NCBI RefSeq assembly: GCF_004519315.1
Contig: NZ_SOZE01000019.1
Coordinates: forward strand, 1-64,000
Reading direction: 5' to 3'
Length of the DNA stretch: 64,000 nt
Origin: Mucilaginibacter psychrotolerans
GTDB lineage: Bacteria > Bacteroidota > Bacteroidia > Sphingobacteriales > Sphingobacteriaceae
Below, one piece after another: positions 25,431 to 34,425 of this stretch (position 1 is the first letter of the stretch; each line of letters starts with the position of its first letter). The notes beneath the pieces were generated by a model. The model made no database searches and was not told where the DNA came from. It saw only the letters and a list, made by a program, of their open reading frames with translations. Both the position numbers and the translations under genes were made by a program.

Positions 25431-28400
25431 ATGAATACCGAGCATCATACCCCTTCGGAGCTGGAAAGCAGGCGTGTAAGCGCTTTGCTTTCTTATGATA
25501 TCTTAGATACCCTGCCCGAGAAGGAGTATGATGCTATTACACGCCTGGCTTCCTATATTTGCCAGGTACCCATCGCCTTTATTTCTTTTATCGACGATTC
25601 GCGGCAGTGGATGAAATCGTCCATCGGGCTGGATATTTCTGAAATGGCCATTGAGGATACCTTTTGCCAGTACACCCTTAGACAGGGCGAACTGGTTGCC
25701 ATTCCGGATGTTTCAAAAGAAGAAGTTTTTCGCGATCATGAGATGGTTACCGGCGAGTTTGGGCTACGTTTTTACGCCAGCGCTCCGCTGATAGACCCCG
25801 ACGGATACCGCATAGGTACCCTCTGCGTGCTGGATAAAAACCCCCATGATATAACCGACGAGCAGCAGGATGCCCTTAAAGTATTGGCCAGCGAGGTAAT
25901 AAGTCACCTGGTGCTGCGCAAGCAAAAGAAAGCGCTGGAGCAAAGCCTGCAGGTACACAAAGATTTTTATACGCTTTTTAATAATTCATCAGAGATACAT
26001 ATGATTGCCGGGGCCGATTCTAATATCGAGCTCATCAACAACTGTATCCTGGATATTTTGGGCTATACACAGGAAGAAGCGGTTGGCCGCAGTTTATGGA
26101 GCTTTGTGGCCGGGCAAAACCGCGAGCAGTATGTGCCTGTTATTGAAAAAGCAATTGCTACAGAAAAACCCTTCGAAATAGAAACCCAAACGGTAACCCG
26201 TACGGGCGAAATTAAATGGTTAAGCTGGACAGCCGTACACAAAGCCGGCAAATGGTATTGCAGCGGTCGCGATATGACCCTGCAGAAACAACTGGTAACG
26301 GAAACGGAGCAGCTATCGCTGGTGGCCAGCAAAATAAAGAACGGCGTAGTGATAAGCGATGCCAACGATAATGTTGTTTGGACCAACGCCGCTTTCGAAA
26401 AAATTACCGGTTACAGCCAGCACGATGTGGAGGGCAAGTTTTTGGGCGAAGTTTTAAAGGGCAAGCCTAAGGATGAGGCGGCCGAGTTGGAACTGCTGGA
26501 TGCGGTAAACAACCGGAGGTCGTATGAGGTGGAGTTATCAATGTTCACTAAGGAAGGGACACCCATTTGGATATCGGTAACCAACACCATCATCTTCGCC
26601 AACGATGGCTCGATAGAGAAATCTATCCGCATTATTATTGATATAACCTTGCGCAAACGGGCCGAGCAGGATGTGGAGATACTTTCGTTCGCGGCACGTA
26701 AATCGCCAAGCGGTATCATGATACGCGATGCCAAAGGGAAGATCATCTGGATGAACGAATCGCAGGAGCGCATTATTGGCTACACGCTGGACGAATTGAA
26801 AGGGCAAACCGTAGGCACTAAGCTGGTAGGCGAAGAAACCGACCAAACGGTTTTTCAGGAGGCGGTGCAGAAAGTAAAAGAAAACAAGCCTTACGAGATT
26901 GAGATAAAAATATACAAGAAAGATGGCAGTACCGCCTGGGTGTTCATATCCAACAGTCCCTTATTTAACGAGGTGGGCAGCGTGGAGCGGCAGATAGGCG
27001 TAATGGTGGATATCAGCAGCCGCAAAAAGGCCGAAGAAGAACTTACCATGCTATCGTTGGTGGCCAGCAAAACTACCAGTGGCGTAGTCATCAACAACAG
27101 CGAGGGGAAAGTGGAGTGGGTGAACGATGCCTTTGAGTATATTACGGGCTATACACTGGATGATGTAAAAGATAAGCACCTGGGCGATTCGTTGAAGGGT
27201 GAGCTTACCGATGTAGCGATCATAACCAAGGCGCGCGAATTATCAGAAAAGAAGCAATCTTTCGAGGTGGATCTGCTTATTTACCGTAAGGATGGCAGGC
27301 CGGTGTGGATATCGGTCATCAATTCGGTTATTACTGATGATGCAGGGAAGGTTGATAAGTACATTGAAGTAATTATTGATATCACCGCCAAAAAGAAAGC
27401 CGAGCAGGAACTGATAGCCGCCAAAGAAGAGGCCCTGCAATTAAGTCGCGCTAAGGACATGTTCATAGGCGTAATGAGCCATGAGATACGCACGCCACTG
27501 AATGCCGTGATAGGCATGAGCCATTTGCTGCTGGATGATAACCCGCTGGATTCACAAAAGGAGAACCTGAACATCCTCAAATTCTCGGCAGAGAACCTGA
27601 TGACCCTGATAAACGACGTGCTTGATTTTACCAAGATAGAAACAGGCAACGTAGTGCTGGAACTTGCCCGGGTAGACATACGCGACATGATACAGGGTGT
27701 TACCGCCTCTATGCAATACAAAGTGCTGGAAAAAGGTATTTACCTGAAGAGCGAAGTGGAAGAGGCTATACCTGAACTGGTGCTTGGCGACAGGGCCCGT
27801 TTGGTGCAGATTTTACTGAACCTGGTGAGCAATGCCGTTAAATTTACCTCCACAGGCGGCGTAACTATCGATTTAAAGGTTATTGAGGAAAATAATAAAT
27901 CTGTAAGGCTGCGTTTTGCCGTATCTGATACCGGAATTGGTATTGCAAAAAACAAATTAAATACCATCTTTGAATCCTTTAAGCAAGCTGAAGATAATAC
28001 CACCCGAGAATATGGCGGCACAGGTCTGGGGTTGGCAATCAGCAAACGCCTGATAGAGCTGCACGACTCGCGGATAAATGTTGAAAGCACGCCGGGGCAG
28101 GGTTCTACATTTTGGTTTACAATAACTTTCAAAAAGATAGAAGACCATATTAAAAACAACGATAATAAAGTGGAAACAGGGCTAAATATCAATGTGCTGG
28201 TGGTTGATGATAACCAGATAAACAGGTTGCTGATAAACAAAGTACTCAAAAAATGGGGCGCAACTGCCGATTTTGCAGAGAACGGTCAGGAAGCCATAGA
28301 CAAGCTGGAGCAGCACAAGAACTTTGATGTAGTACTGATGGATATTCACATGCCTATTATGGGCGGCCTGGAAGCAACCGGCGTTATCCGCTCGAAAACT

Positions 28401-28559
28401 GAACCATATTTCCAGAACTTGCCCATCATTGCACTTACTGCTTCTATGCTGAACAATCAGATGGGTGAGATAGAAGGCGCGGGAATGAATGATTATATCC
28501 TGAAACCCTTTGACCCGACAACTCTGCACATGAAACTGAGTAAGTATCAGAAACAGTAG
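25431..28559 (+). CDS. Hybrid sensor histidine kinase: GAF, four PAS, HisKA, HATPase, receiver
   Basis: 1042 aa and, with no membrane helix, apparently cytoplasmic. Domains in order: GAF (about residues 20-170; GLRFYASAPLIDPDGYRIGT), then four PAS/PAC units (about 175-290, 295-415, 420-540, 545-665; three of them contain closely related WISVTN/VFISN-type strands and IIDIT or MVDIS ends). A HisKA dimerisation helix follows with phospho-acceptor His about 684 (MSHEIRTPLNAVIGMSHLLL). HATPase_c motifs are NLVSNAVKF, DTGIGIAKNKL and GGTGLGLAISKRL. A C-terminal receiver has Asp about 971 (DVVLMDIHMPIMGG) and a KPFDP switch. No partner response regulator is nearby. It starts three bases after glyA and ends at a terminator at 28648-28670. 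The PAS ligand is unknown. Confidence 0.95.
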   Translation: MNTEHHTPSELESRRVSALLSYDILDTLPEKEYDAITRLASYICQVPIAFISFIDDSRQWMKSSIGLDISEMAIEDTFCQYTLRQGELVAIPDVSKEEVFRDHEMVTGEFGLRFYASAPLIDPDGYRIGTLCVLDKNPHDITDEQQDALKVLASEVISHLVLRKQKKALEQSLQVHKDFYTLFNNSSEIHMIAGADSNIELINNCILDILGYTQEEAVGRSLWSFVAGQNREQYVPVIEKAIATEKPFEIETQTVTRTGEIKWLSWTAVHKAGKWYCSGRDMTLQKQLVTETEQLSLVASKIKNGVVISDANDNVVWTNAAFEKITGYSQHDVEGKFLGEVLKGKPKDEAAELELLDAVNNRRSYEVELSMFTKEGTPIWISVTNTIIFANDGSIEKSIRIIIDITLRKRAEQDVEILSFAARKSPSGIMIRDAKGKIIWMNESQERIIGYTLDELKGQTVGTKLVGEETDQTVFQEAVQKVKENKPYEIEIKIYKKDGSTAWVFISNSPLFNEVGSVERQIGVMVDISSRKKAEEELTMLSLVASKTTSGVVINNSEGKVEWVNDAFEYITGYTLDDVKDKHLGDSLKGELTDVAIITKARELSEKKQSFEVDLLIYRKDGRPVWISVINSVITDDAGKVDKYIEVIIDITAKKKAEQELIAAKEEALQLSRAKDMFIGVMSHEIRTPLNAVIGMSHLLLDDNPLDSQKENLNILKFSAENLMTLINDVLDFTKIETGNVVLELARVDIRDMIQGVTASMQYKVLEKGIYLKSEVEEAIPELVLGDRARLVQILLNLVSNAVKFTSTGGVTIDLKVIEENNKSVRLRFAVSDTGIGIAKNKLNTIFESFKQAEDNTTREYGGTGLGLAISKRLIELHDSRINVESTPGQGSTFWFTITFKKIEDHIKNNDNKVETGLNINVLVVDDNQINRLLINKVLKKWGATADFAENGQEAIDKLEQHKNFDVVLMDIHMPIMGGLEATGVIRSKTEPYFQNLPIIALTASMLNNQMGEIEGAGMNDYILKPFDPTTLHMKLSKYQKQ

Positions 28560-28647
28560 GTTGGTGAGCAGTGAATAGGGCGTGGTGAGCGGTTGGAATA
28601 TCGAACACTCGATGCTGAAGTTTGGCTGCGGTTCAAAATAACACCAG

Positions 28648-28670
28648 GCGTTCCAAAGGGACGCTTTTTT
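28648..28670 (+). terminator. Intrinsic terminator after the hybrid kinase gene
   Basis: GCGTTCC, loop AAA, GGGACGC, then TTTTTT. The stem is seven base pairs with one G-U pair. Confidence 0.75.
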
Positions 28671-28794
28671 GTTTATGCAGATTTTGCTATCCTTGAGATG
28701 TGTCGATGGCACCTGGGCGTTTATTCAGAAGCACACTGGCACTAATAGACATGCAAATCAATCGGTGAAATCAATCTTCCAAATCGGTGTAATC

Positions 28795-29493
28795 CTATAC
28801 CGCATAAGCGATAGTAGCGATACTCAGCTTCAGCCCCGGTACTTTAAGCAATTCTATGCCGCAGGCTTCCAGCGTAGAGCCGGTGGTAACAATGTCATCT
28901 ACCAACAGGATATGCTTGTTTGCTAATCTCCCCGGGTTGGCGATAGCGAAAACCTCCTGCATGTTCTCGAACCTGGCAAAGCGCGATTTGTGCGTTTGCG
29001 TTTTGGTGGCCACCGTACGGATAAGGTTATCCAATTCTACTTTGGCGTTCAGCTTTTCGGCCAATCCCTCGGCAAAGCAGGCACTTTGATTGTAGCCACG
29101 CTCTTTTAGCCGTTTTTTGTGCAGCGGTACTGGGATAATATAATCTACCGTTTTGAATGTTTCGTTCTCTGCCAGCTGGCTGCCTGCAATTTTGCCCATT
29201 ATATTGCCTATTCGATGCATGCCATCATACTTAAAATGGTGCATCATTTGTTGCACCTTGCCGCCCTTGTTGAATAAATAAAGTGCGTATGCCGCTTCTA
29301 CAGGTAATTTGCCCCAAAACTGTTGTGCTACAATATTATCCGGCTGCTGGTGAAAGTTGGTGTAAGGCAGGTTGTACAGGCAATCGGTACATATCGTATC
29401 CTCGCCCAAAACCAGGCTGGCATGGCAAGCCGCGCACAGCTGCGGGAATATCAGCGAGATAAAGTCTGAAAGGTAGGTGCGGATAAGGCCCAT
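28795..29493 (-). CDS. comF: ComF family protein (phosphoribosyltransferase fold)
   Basis: 232 aa. An N-terminal zinc-binding double Cys pair (LCAACHASLVLGEDTICTDC) is followed by a double-psi region (AYALYLFNKGGKVQQMMHHF, KYDG). The phosphoribosyltransferase PRPP motif is ILLVDDIVTTGSTLEACG near the C-terminus. LKERGYNQSACFAEGLA is the typical ComF middle motif. ComF is needed for DNA uptake in naturally competent bacteria and is cytoplasmic. In this phylum the gene is often annotated as amidophosphoribosyltransferase-like. It is transcribed alone. Confidence 0.93.
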   Translation of the reverse strand: MGLIRTYLSDFISLIFPQLCAACHASLVLGEDTICTDCLYNLPYTNFHQQPDNIVAQQFWGKLPVEAAYALYLFNKGGKVQQMMHHFKYDGMHRIGNIMGKIAGSQLAENETFKTVDYIIPVPLHKKRLKERGYNQSACFAEGLAEKLNAKVELDNLIRTVATKTQTHKSRFARFENMQEVFAIANPGRLANKHILLVDDIVTTGSTLEACGIELLKVPGLKLSIATIAYAV

Positions 29494-29530
29494 GCCATGA
29501 AGATACCAGAATGCCCGCTAATTCAAAAAA

Positions 29531-30187
29531 CTATTCTTCCTGCTCCAGTATTTTAATATGCCTGATAAGGTTATCTGCCTCAAACGCTATACTGCCATTG
29601 TATATGCCCCGTATGTGCTTATGCTGATCAACTAATATGAAGTTTTCGGTATGCAGAAAATCAAAGGCACCCGTGGGTTTGGCTTTTGCCTCTGTATCGG
29701 CAAAGTATCCGGTGCGTGCAATGGCGTAAATAGTTGCTTTGTCGCCGGTAAGTAGGTGCCAGTTAGGATTGCTGATGCCTTTTTCAAGGGCATATCGCTT
29801 TAAAACTGCGGTATTATCATAGGAGGGCGTTACGCTGTGCGATAAAATTTGCACGCGTTGGTCATTCCGGAATGCCTGTGCAACGCGGTTCATATTTCCC
29901 ATTGTTTTGGGGCAAATAATGCTGCAGCGGGTAAAGAAAAAGTTAACCACGCATATGCTGCCTTTGGTTGTTTGGCCTGTTACCAATTTTCCGTTTTGAT
30001 CTTCAAAACAAAACGGAGGCACTTGATGCAACTTGCTGTACCCGGCATCCGTTTTTACTAGCCACTCTGGGGTAAAATCTGCAGTGTTGAAGTAAGGCAA
30101 TGTATTTTGAGGCCGTCTGTTAGAACAGCCGTTTATCGTTAAAAACAGCAAGCCCAGCAGCATGCCCTTTTTTTGTTTAGTTAACAT
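29531..30187 (-). CDS. SCO1/SenC family copper chaperone-like lipoprotein
   Basis: 218 aa from the ATG at 30187 (MLTKQKKGMLLGLLFLTING), chosen because it gives a clean lipoprotein signal with lipobox INGC; the frame continues 16 codons further upstream. The thioredoxin-like SCO domain has the CxxxC metal motif in FFTRCSIICPKTMGNM, a distal His region (HTENFILVDQHKHIRGIY), and GQTTKGSICVVNFFFT before the Cys pair. It acts in the periplasm in cytochrome oxidase CuA assembly or thiol/copper handling. The start overlaps the end of the upstream MORN-repeat gene by 11 bases. Confidence 0.9.
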   Translation of the reverse strand: MLTKQKKGMLLGLLFLTINGCSNRRPQNTLPYFNTADFTPEWLVKTDAGYSKLHQVPPFCFEDQNGKLVTGQTTKGSICVVNFFFTRCSIICPKTMGNMNRVAQAFRNDQRVQILSHSVTPSYDNTAVLKRYALEKGISNPNWHLLTGDKATIYAIARTGYFADTEAKAKPTGAFDFLHTENFILVDQHKHIRGIYNGSIAFEADNLIRHIKILEQEE

Positions 30188-30773
30188 CTTTATTGATACA
30201 TATTTTTTGGCCAAGCATGCCAAATTTCTCACCATCTTTAATTACATAATTTGCCCGTATCCGCCCATCGGGCCACCACATTTTTTGGCTGCCTTGCTCC
30301 TTGCCATTTTGGTAATGAAAAATTCTCTCGGGCTTACCATCGGGGTGCCAGGTTTTAAAGTAGCCGGTGTTCTCATCATGGCTTACCTCAAACATAAATT
30401 GCAGCTTGCCATTGGGCCACCAGCCTTTGTGAATACCTTCTTTTTTGCCGGCAATGTAAAGGCGCTCCTCGCGCTTTTGCTTATTGGGGTACCATAGCCG
30501 GCTGATGCCTTCCTGCAAGCCATTGGTGTAGCCCAATATGGCAGCGGTATCGTTATTTGCAAACAGAGTAAATACATAACCGGTGTACCGCTGGCCTTTA
30601 AACAATAGGGTGTCTTGTCGAAAACTTAAAGCGGGGTTAGTGCCGTTAATATACCTTGCCGGAATTGCAGCAGCATGTTTGGCGCTAAGCCAACTCAGGT
30701 TGAGTTGGCTTAGCGTTATCCCCAGGGTTAAAAATAAAACGGGCACCCAAACTGTTTTATAACCGTATTTCAT
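30177..30773 (-). CDS. MORN-repeat (YwqK-like) protein
   Basis: 198 aa. An N-terminal membrane anchor or signal (VWVPVLFLTLGITLSQLNLS) is followed by repeated MORN-like units: LQEGISRLWYPNKQKREERL, KEGIHKGWWPNGKLQFMF, NTGYFKTWHPDGKPERIF, EQGSQKMWWPDGRIRANY. The ~23-residue period with G..K.W.P.G is clear. Such YwqK-type proteins are common exported proteins of unknown role. It sits between the YHYH lipoprotein gene and the SCO1 gene and overlaps the latter by 11 bases. Confidence 0.82.
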   Translation of the reverse strand: MKYGYKTVWVPVLFLTLGITLSQLNLSWLSAKHAAAIPARYINGTNPALSFRQDTLLFKGQRYTGYVFTLFANNDTAAILGYTNGLQEGISRLWYPNKQKREERLYIAGKKEGIHKGWWPNGKLQFMFEVSHDENTGYFKTWHPDGKPERIFHYQNGKEQGSQKMWWPDGRIRANYVIKDGEKFGMLGQKICINKDVN

Positions 30774-30785
30774 AATGCCGGTTGC

Positions 30786-31547
30786 TTATTGCGATATGGT
30801 ACCTGCTGTACCATAAAAACCTGCGCCGTTTAAATAGGGGGCATCCAGCGTAAAATGGTAATGATAAATACCGCCTGGATAGTCGGCTGTGGCGGCGGTA
30901 TGGCCGTGGTAAGTGTCCAGATCTGCACTGGTTAATGTTTTGCCGTTCTCCTCGGGGCCGTAAACAGGGAAGCCATCTAACAGGAAGCCCAGTAAGGCCG
31001 ATTTGCTTAATTTGGTTTGGGTGAGGAACTTCGGTTCAACATGATAATGGTACTGCCCGCTTTGCTGCGGATGCCCCCAGTATTGATCGAGGCCCTGTAT
31101 TTCGTTTGTTAAAGGCGCCTGCATAGCTGCATACTGGTTAAAAAAGGTTACGCCGTTTAAGGCGATGCCAATAGGCCCCATAGGTGTAGATTGATGCGAT
31201 GCCGCTACTTTTGGGTTGAGCGGTATTTTAAAAGTAAGCGATTGGCTTTGTATGGTGTTTGGGTTTTTCGAAAAAGTAACACCGGTATAGGTAGTGCCAG
31301 TAAAAGCTTCGTACAATGCATTTGAGGTTGTCCAGTAGGCGCTTTTATGATCGGGCAGGTTGGTGGTTTTTATGGTTAGATAGGTGCCATCAGATGTGAT
31401 GCTACTGGCTCCGTATATTTTCTTATAAATATCGGGTACTGTTTCGCTGGTAGCCGTGGTGCTGTTGCTGTCTTTTTTACAGGCACAGCAATAGATCAAT
31501 ACACTTGTGGCCACAAAAATAGTTACGGCTAAATTACGAGGTTTCAT
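30786..31547 (-). CDS. YHYH-domain lipoprotein
   Basis: 253 aa from the ATG at 31547 (MKPRNLAVTIFVATSVLIYC). The longer open frame upstream lacks a signal and overlaps the preceding gene. A lipoprotein-type signal ends in a Cys cluster (CCACKK). The mature protein has the diagnostic YHYH pair: QYHYHVEPKFL and GIYHYHFTLDAPYL, with DGFPVYGPEENG between them. The His-rich motifs suggest metal binding outside the cytoplasm. The biochemical function of YHYH proteins is unknown. It is downstream of an ECF sigma/Spy-like module and upstream of SCO1, in keeping with a metal (perhaps copper) theme. Confidence 0.88.
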   Translation of the reverse strand: MKPRNLAVTIFVATSVLIYCCACKKDSNSTTATSETVPDIYKKIYGASSITSDGTYLTIKTTNLPDHKSAYWTTSNALYEAFTGTTYTGVTFSKNPNTIQSQSLTFKIPLNPKVAASHQSTPMGPIGIALNGVTFFNQYAAMQAPLTNEIQGLDQYWGHPQQSGQYHYHVEPKFLTQTKLSKSALLGFLLDGFPVYGPEENGKTLTSADLDTYHGHTAATADYPGGIYHYHFTLDAPYLNGAGFYGTAGTISQ

Positions 31548-31626
31548 AATCATGAGGGGTTTAATTTGTTTATGAGTGATTAGACGCCCTTGCGCGCAAC
31601 TTCCTGCTATGCATTCATATCTATTT

Positions 31627-32163
31627 TTACACTCCGGGCGGCGGTGGTGGCGGCCCGTTTGGGCTGGCAGGTGGCATAGGCCCATCGTGCTGTGGCCCTT
31701 GCGGCCATCGCGGTGCTTGCCGCGACATCATCTTGAGTACATCGCCAATAATATTGTCAAAAATGGATTGCTGTCCGGGGTTTAGCATTGCCCGGAATTG
31801 CGAAAAATGCGTAAATGTAGCTTTGTCTGCCGCTGCCGAAGCGTTGCCTATTTTTACCGTTAAAGCGTCAATCGTTCTGTTATCTGTGCTAGGGTTGCGC
31901 AGGAGGGTAAAAAGGCTGTCTTTTAGTTCGTGGCTGCGTTTATTCAGGCTGTCAATTGCCCGTCGGTGCACTTGGCGCAGGCCATCAAATTTGCTTTGCT
32001 GGGGGGCGGTAAGTGCCAGTTTTTTAATCAGGAAATCTTTGGGTTGCAAGGGTGGCCCCATCAAAGGGCCAAAGTTGCCCTGGCGCCACATGAGTGCCAG
32101 CGTACCAAGGTTAAGTAACAGTAACACAAAAACGGCGATGGTCCAGGGGGTTATTTTTTTCAT
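31627..32163 (-). CDS. Spy/CnrX-like periplasmic metal-sensor protein
   Basis: 178 aa. A membrane anchor (WTIAVFVLLLLNLGTLALMW) is followed by a helical periplasmic domain. It has two Spy/CpxP-like repeats (LALTAPQQSKFDGLRQVHRR and MLNPGQQSIFDNIIGDVLKM) with His and Met residues that could bind metal. The C-terminus is Pro-rich (MPPASPNGPPPPPP). In Cupriavidus the CnrX sensor controls the ECF sigma CnrH through the anti-sigma CnrY. The same gene order (sigma, small membrane protein, this protein) is found here, so a metal-sensing function is likely but inferred. Confidence 0.8.
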   Translation of the reverse strand: MKKITPWTIAVFVLLLLNLGTLALMWRQGNFGPLMGPPLQPKDFLIKKLALTAPQQSKFDGLRQVHRRAIDSLNKRSHELKDSLFTLLRNPSTDNRTIDALTVKIGNASAAADKATFTHFSQFRAMLNPGQQSIFDNIIGDVLKMMSRQAPRWPQGPQHDGPMPPASPNGPPPPPPGV

Positions 32164-32172
32164 GGCTTTGAA

Positions 32173-32484
32173 TTAATAAGCGTAAAAGTTGTCTTCTAAA
32201 TGGTATTCGTTGGCGAAAGCAGCTTTCACGTCGCTGCCAGGTTTACTACCCGGTGCTTTAAGCGCAGCCTGATAGCTAATGATATTGATGAACAGGATAC
32301 AAATCAATACTGCCGCAAGGCGATACATGGATACACGGTTTTGTATGATCGCAGCTTCGTTTTTTCGTGCTATTCGGCTTTGTATGCGCGTAAATAAAAA
32401 AGGCTCAGGCTCAATTGTTTGCAGGTTATCCAAACTGTTCAGCGTTTCTTCTGCTAATCGTTCTGTTTCTTTTGCGTTTTTCAT
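32173..32484 (-). CDS. Small membrane anti-sigma-like protein
   Basis: 103 aa: a cytoplasmic acidic/helical N-terminus (~55 aa), one transmembrane helix (LAAVLICILFINIISYQAAL) and a short periplasmic tail. It overlaps the end of the ECF sigma gene by four bases and precedes the Spy-like gene by nine bases. Size, topology and position fit a CnrY-type anti-sigma factor, though there is no sequence motif that proves it. Confidence 0.65.
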   Translation of the reverse strand: MKNAKETERLAEETLNSLDNLQTIEPEPFLFTRIQSRIARKNEAAIIQNRVSMYRLAAVLICILFINIISYQAALKAPGSKPGSDVKAAFANEYHLEDNFYAY

Positions 32485-33047
32485 GCCTGATAATAATTAA
32501 TCAAAAGTTTTTTAAGTGTGGCTTTCGCCCTAAATAAATGCGATTCAACGGCCCCCTCGGTAAGCTGCATAATAGCGGCTATTTTTTGCTGACTGCAACC
32601 ATCTATTTTTTGCAGCAGAAACGCGGTTTTCTGGCTTTGCGGCAATTGCGCAATAGCTTTGAATAGCACGGTAGCTTGCTCTTTGTTTTCTAACACCACG
32701 CCGGGGTGGCAAAAATCCGGTGGTTGGTGTATAAGTTCATCGGCTTTATTAAACATTGATGTAATGATGGCAAAGCGTTTTTTTCGTTTAGTATGTCTTA
32801 TAAAATCGAGCGATTGGTTCACCGCAATACGGTACACCCAAGTGCTTAATTTTGCATCCTGTTTAAAACCTGCAATGGTCTCAAAAACTTTTATAAATAC
32901 CTCCTGCGTAACTTCTTCGGCGTTTTCCTTTTGCTGCACAAAACCTAAGGCGATATTGAAAACGCTTTTTTGATAACGATCAACCAGAAACCTGAAAGCA
33001 TTTTCGTTGTTATGGCGCAAAGCGGTTATAAGGTCGTTTTCGTTCAA
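32481..33047 (-). CDS. ECF-type RNA polymerase sigma factor
   Basis: 188 aa. Sigma region 2 (NAFRFLVDRYQKSVFNIALG, EEVTQEVFIKVFETI, LSTWVYRIAVNQSLDFIR) and region 4 (LPQSQKTAFLLQKIDGCSQQ, IMQLTEGAVESHLFRAKATL) are both complete. A charged linker lies between them. It is the first gene of the six-gene minus-strand set ending with SCO1. Genes overlap or are closely spaced. It probably directs transcription of its own operon in response to the downstream sensor. The promoter was not identified. Confidence 0.93.
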   Translation of the reverse strand: MNENDLITALRHNNENAFRFLVDRYQKSVFNIALGFVQQKENAEEVTQEVFIKVFETIAGFKQDAKLSTWVYRIAVNQSLDFIRHTKRKKRFAIITSMFNKADELIHQPPDFCHPGVVLENKEQATVLFKAIAQLPQSQKTAFLLQKIDGCSQQKIAAIMQLTEGAVESHLFRAKATLKKLLINYYQA

Positions 33048-33207
33048 GTTTGAGGTGTTAATGATGCTTAAGACGACGGCACAATGAATTTCCTGCTAAA
33101 TAAAATAAATTCAGGGGCACAAAGAAACAACCGCGCAGGTAAGTGCATGTAGCGTTTGTTAAATACGAAATTGGATGAAGAAATATTAACCGGGCGGGAG
33201 CAGATAT

Positions 33208-34281
33208 TTAGGCCTCTGCGGCAACAGCCTTGTCCTTTTCTTTTATAGCCAGTTGGCCGCATGCGGCATCAATATCCTTACCACGGCTACGTCGCAGGTA
33301 GGTGTTAACACCCTGGCTGTGCAGATATTCGGCAAAGGCAGCTACTTTATCCTCGCCGGCGTTGATGTAGCTGGCAAAGGCAATAGGGTTATATTCAATG
33401 ATGTTTACTTTGCAGGGCACGTGCTTGCAAAATGCAGCAAGTTCTTTGGCATCTTGTATGCCATCGTTTACGCCATCGAAAATAATGTATTCGTACGTTA
33501 CGGGGTTCTTGGTTTTGGCGAAGTAGTATTTCAATGCATCAGCAAGGGCCTTTAACGAGTTTTGCTCGTTTATGGGCATAATGGCGTTGCGCTTCTCGTC
33601 ATTAGCGGCGTGCAACGAAAGTGCCAGTTTAAATTTCACCTCATCGTCGCCAAGTTTGCGTATCATTTTGGCAATGCCGGCAGTAGAAACCGTAATGCGG
33701 CGCGCAGCCATATTCAATCCATCGGGGGCGGTAAGTTTTTCTATAGATTTAAGCACATTAGCATAGTTGAGCAAAGGCTCGCCCATACCCATGTAAACTA
33801 CGTTTGATAGCGGGATGCCGTAATTTTCGCGTGCTTGCTTATCTATCAGCACAACCTGATCGTATATCTCGTCGGGATTAAGGTTGCGTTTGCGCTCCAT
33901 GTACCCGGTTGCGCAGAATTTACAGGTCAAGCTACAGCCCACTTGCGACGATACGCAAGCTGTCATCCGCTCAGGAGTTGGTATTAAAACACCCTCAATT
34001 AAATGAGTATCGTGTAAAATAAAAGAATTTTTTATAGTTTTATCAGCACTAACCTGTGAGGTGTTTATTTTAACATTATTGATAATAAATTTCTCTTCCA
34101 GTTTAGCGCGTAGTTCTTTTGAAATGTTGCTCATGTCATCAAAAGATGTGGAAGATTTTTTCCATAGCCATTCGTATACCTGTTTAGCTCTGAAAGCCTT
34201 TTCATCCATTTGGATAAAATGCTGTTGCAGAACCTCTGGGCTTAGGCTGCGGATGTCTATCTTATCTTTTTTTGAGTTCAC
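33208..34281 (-). CDS. rlmN: 23S rRNA (adenine(2503)-C(2))-methyltransferase RlmN
   Basis: 357 aa radical-SAM enzyme that methylates A2503 of 23S rRNA and A37 of some tRNAs. The radical SAM motif is CSLTCKFCATGYM (CxxxCxxC), preceded by the N-terminal HhH-like region (FRAKQVYEWLWKKSSTSFDD). The second catalytic Cys is in the C-terminal RRSRGKDIDAACGQLA. The GMGEPLLNYANV and LSLHAANDEKRNAIMP motifs are complete. The start is GTG at 34281, and a perfect -7 box (TACTTTTG, 34293 to 34286 on the minus strand) lies only four bases before it, suggesting a leaderless message. Monocistronic. Confidence 0.97.
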   Translation of the reverse strand: MNSKKDKIDIRSLSPEVLQQHFIQMDEKAFRAKQVYEWLWKKSSTSFDDMSNISKELRAKLEEKFIINNVKINTSQVSADKTIKNSFILHDTHLIEGVLIPTPERMTACVSSQVGCSLTCKFCATGYMERKRNLNPDEIYDQVVLIDKQARENYGIPLSNVVYMGMGEPLLNYANVLKSIEKLTAPDGLNMAARRITVSTAGIAKMIRKLGDDEVKFKLALSLHAANDEKRNAIMPINEQNSLKALADALKYYFAKTKNPVTYEYIIFDGVNDGIQDAKELAAFCKHVPCKVNIIEYNPIAFASYINAGEDKVAAFAEYLHSQGVNTYLRRSRGKDIDAACGQLAIKEKDKAVAAEA

Positions 34282-34285
34282 GTTG

Positions 34286-34293
34286 CAAAAGTA
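34286..34293 (-). promoter_or_regulatory. -7 box immediately before rlmN
   Basis: On the minus strand TACTTTTG equals TAnnTTTG exactly and is followed by CAAC and the GTG start. No good -33 TTTG at the usual distance. Confidence 0.5.
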
Positions 34294-34425
34294 CTTATTT
34301 TTAAAATTTCCGATGCTTTTTTAAAGTCATTCTTTTGTAGCATATAAAACAATAACTAAAAGTTAATTGTATTTTACTAAATTGGATTGGGTTTAAATTT
34401 TTTAGAAGATGCCATTTTTACTTTA

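Noticed and set aside
27740-28712. Long minus-strand frames opposite the kinase C-terminus
   Set aside because: The HATPase and receiver motifs are on the plus strand; the opposite frames are shadows.
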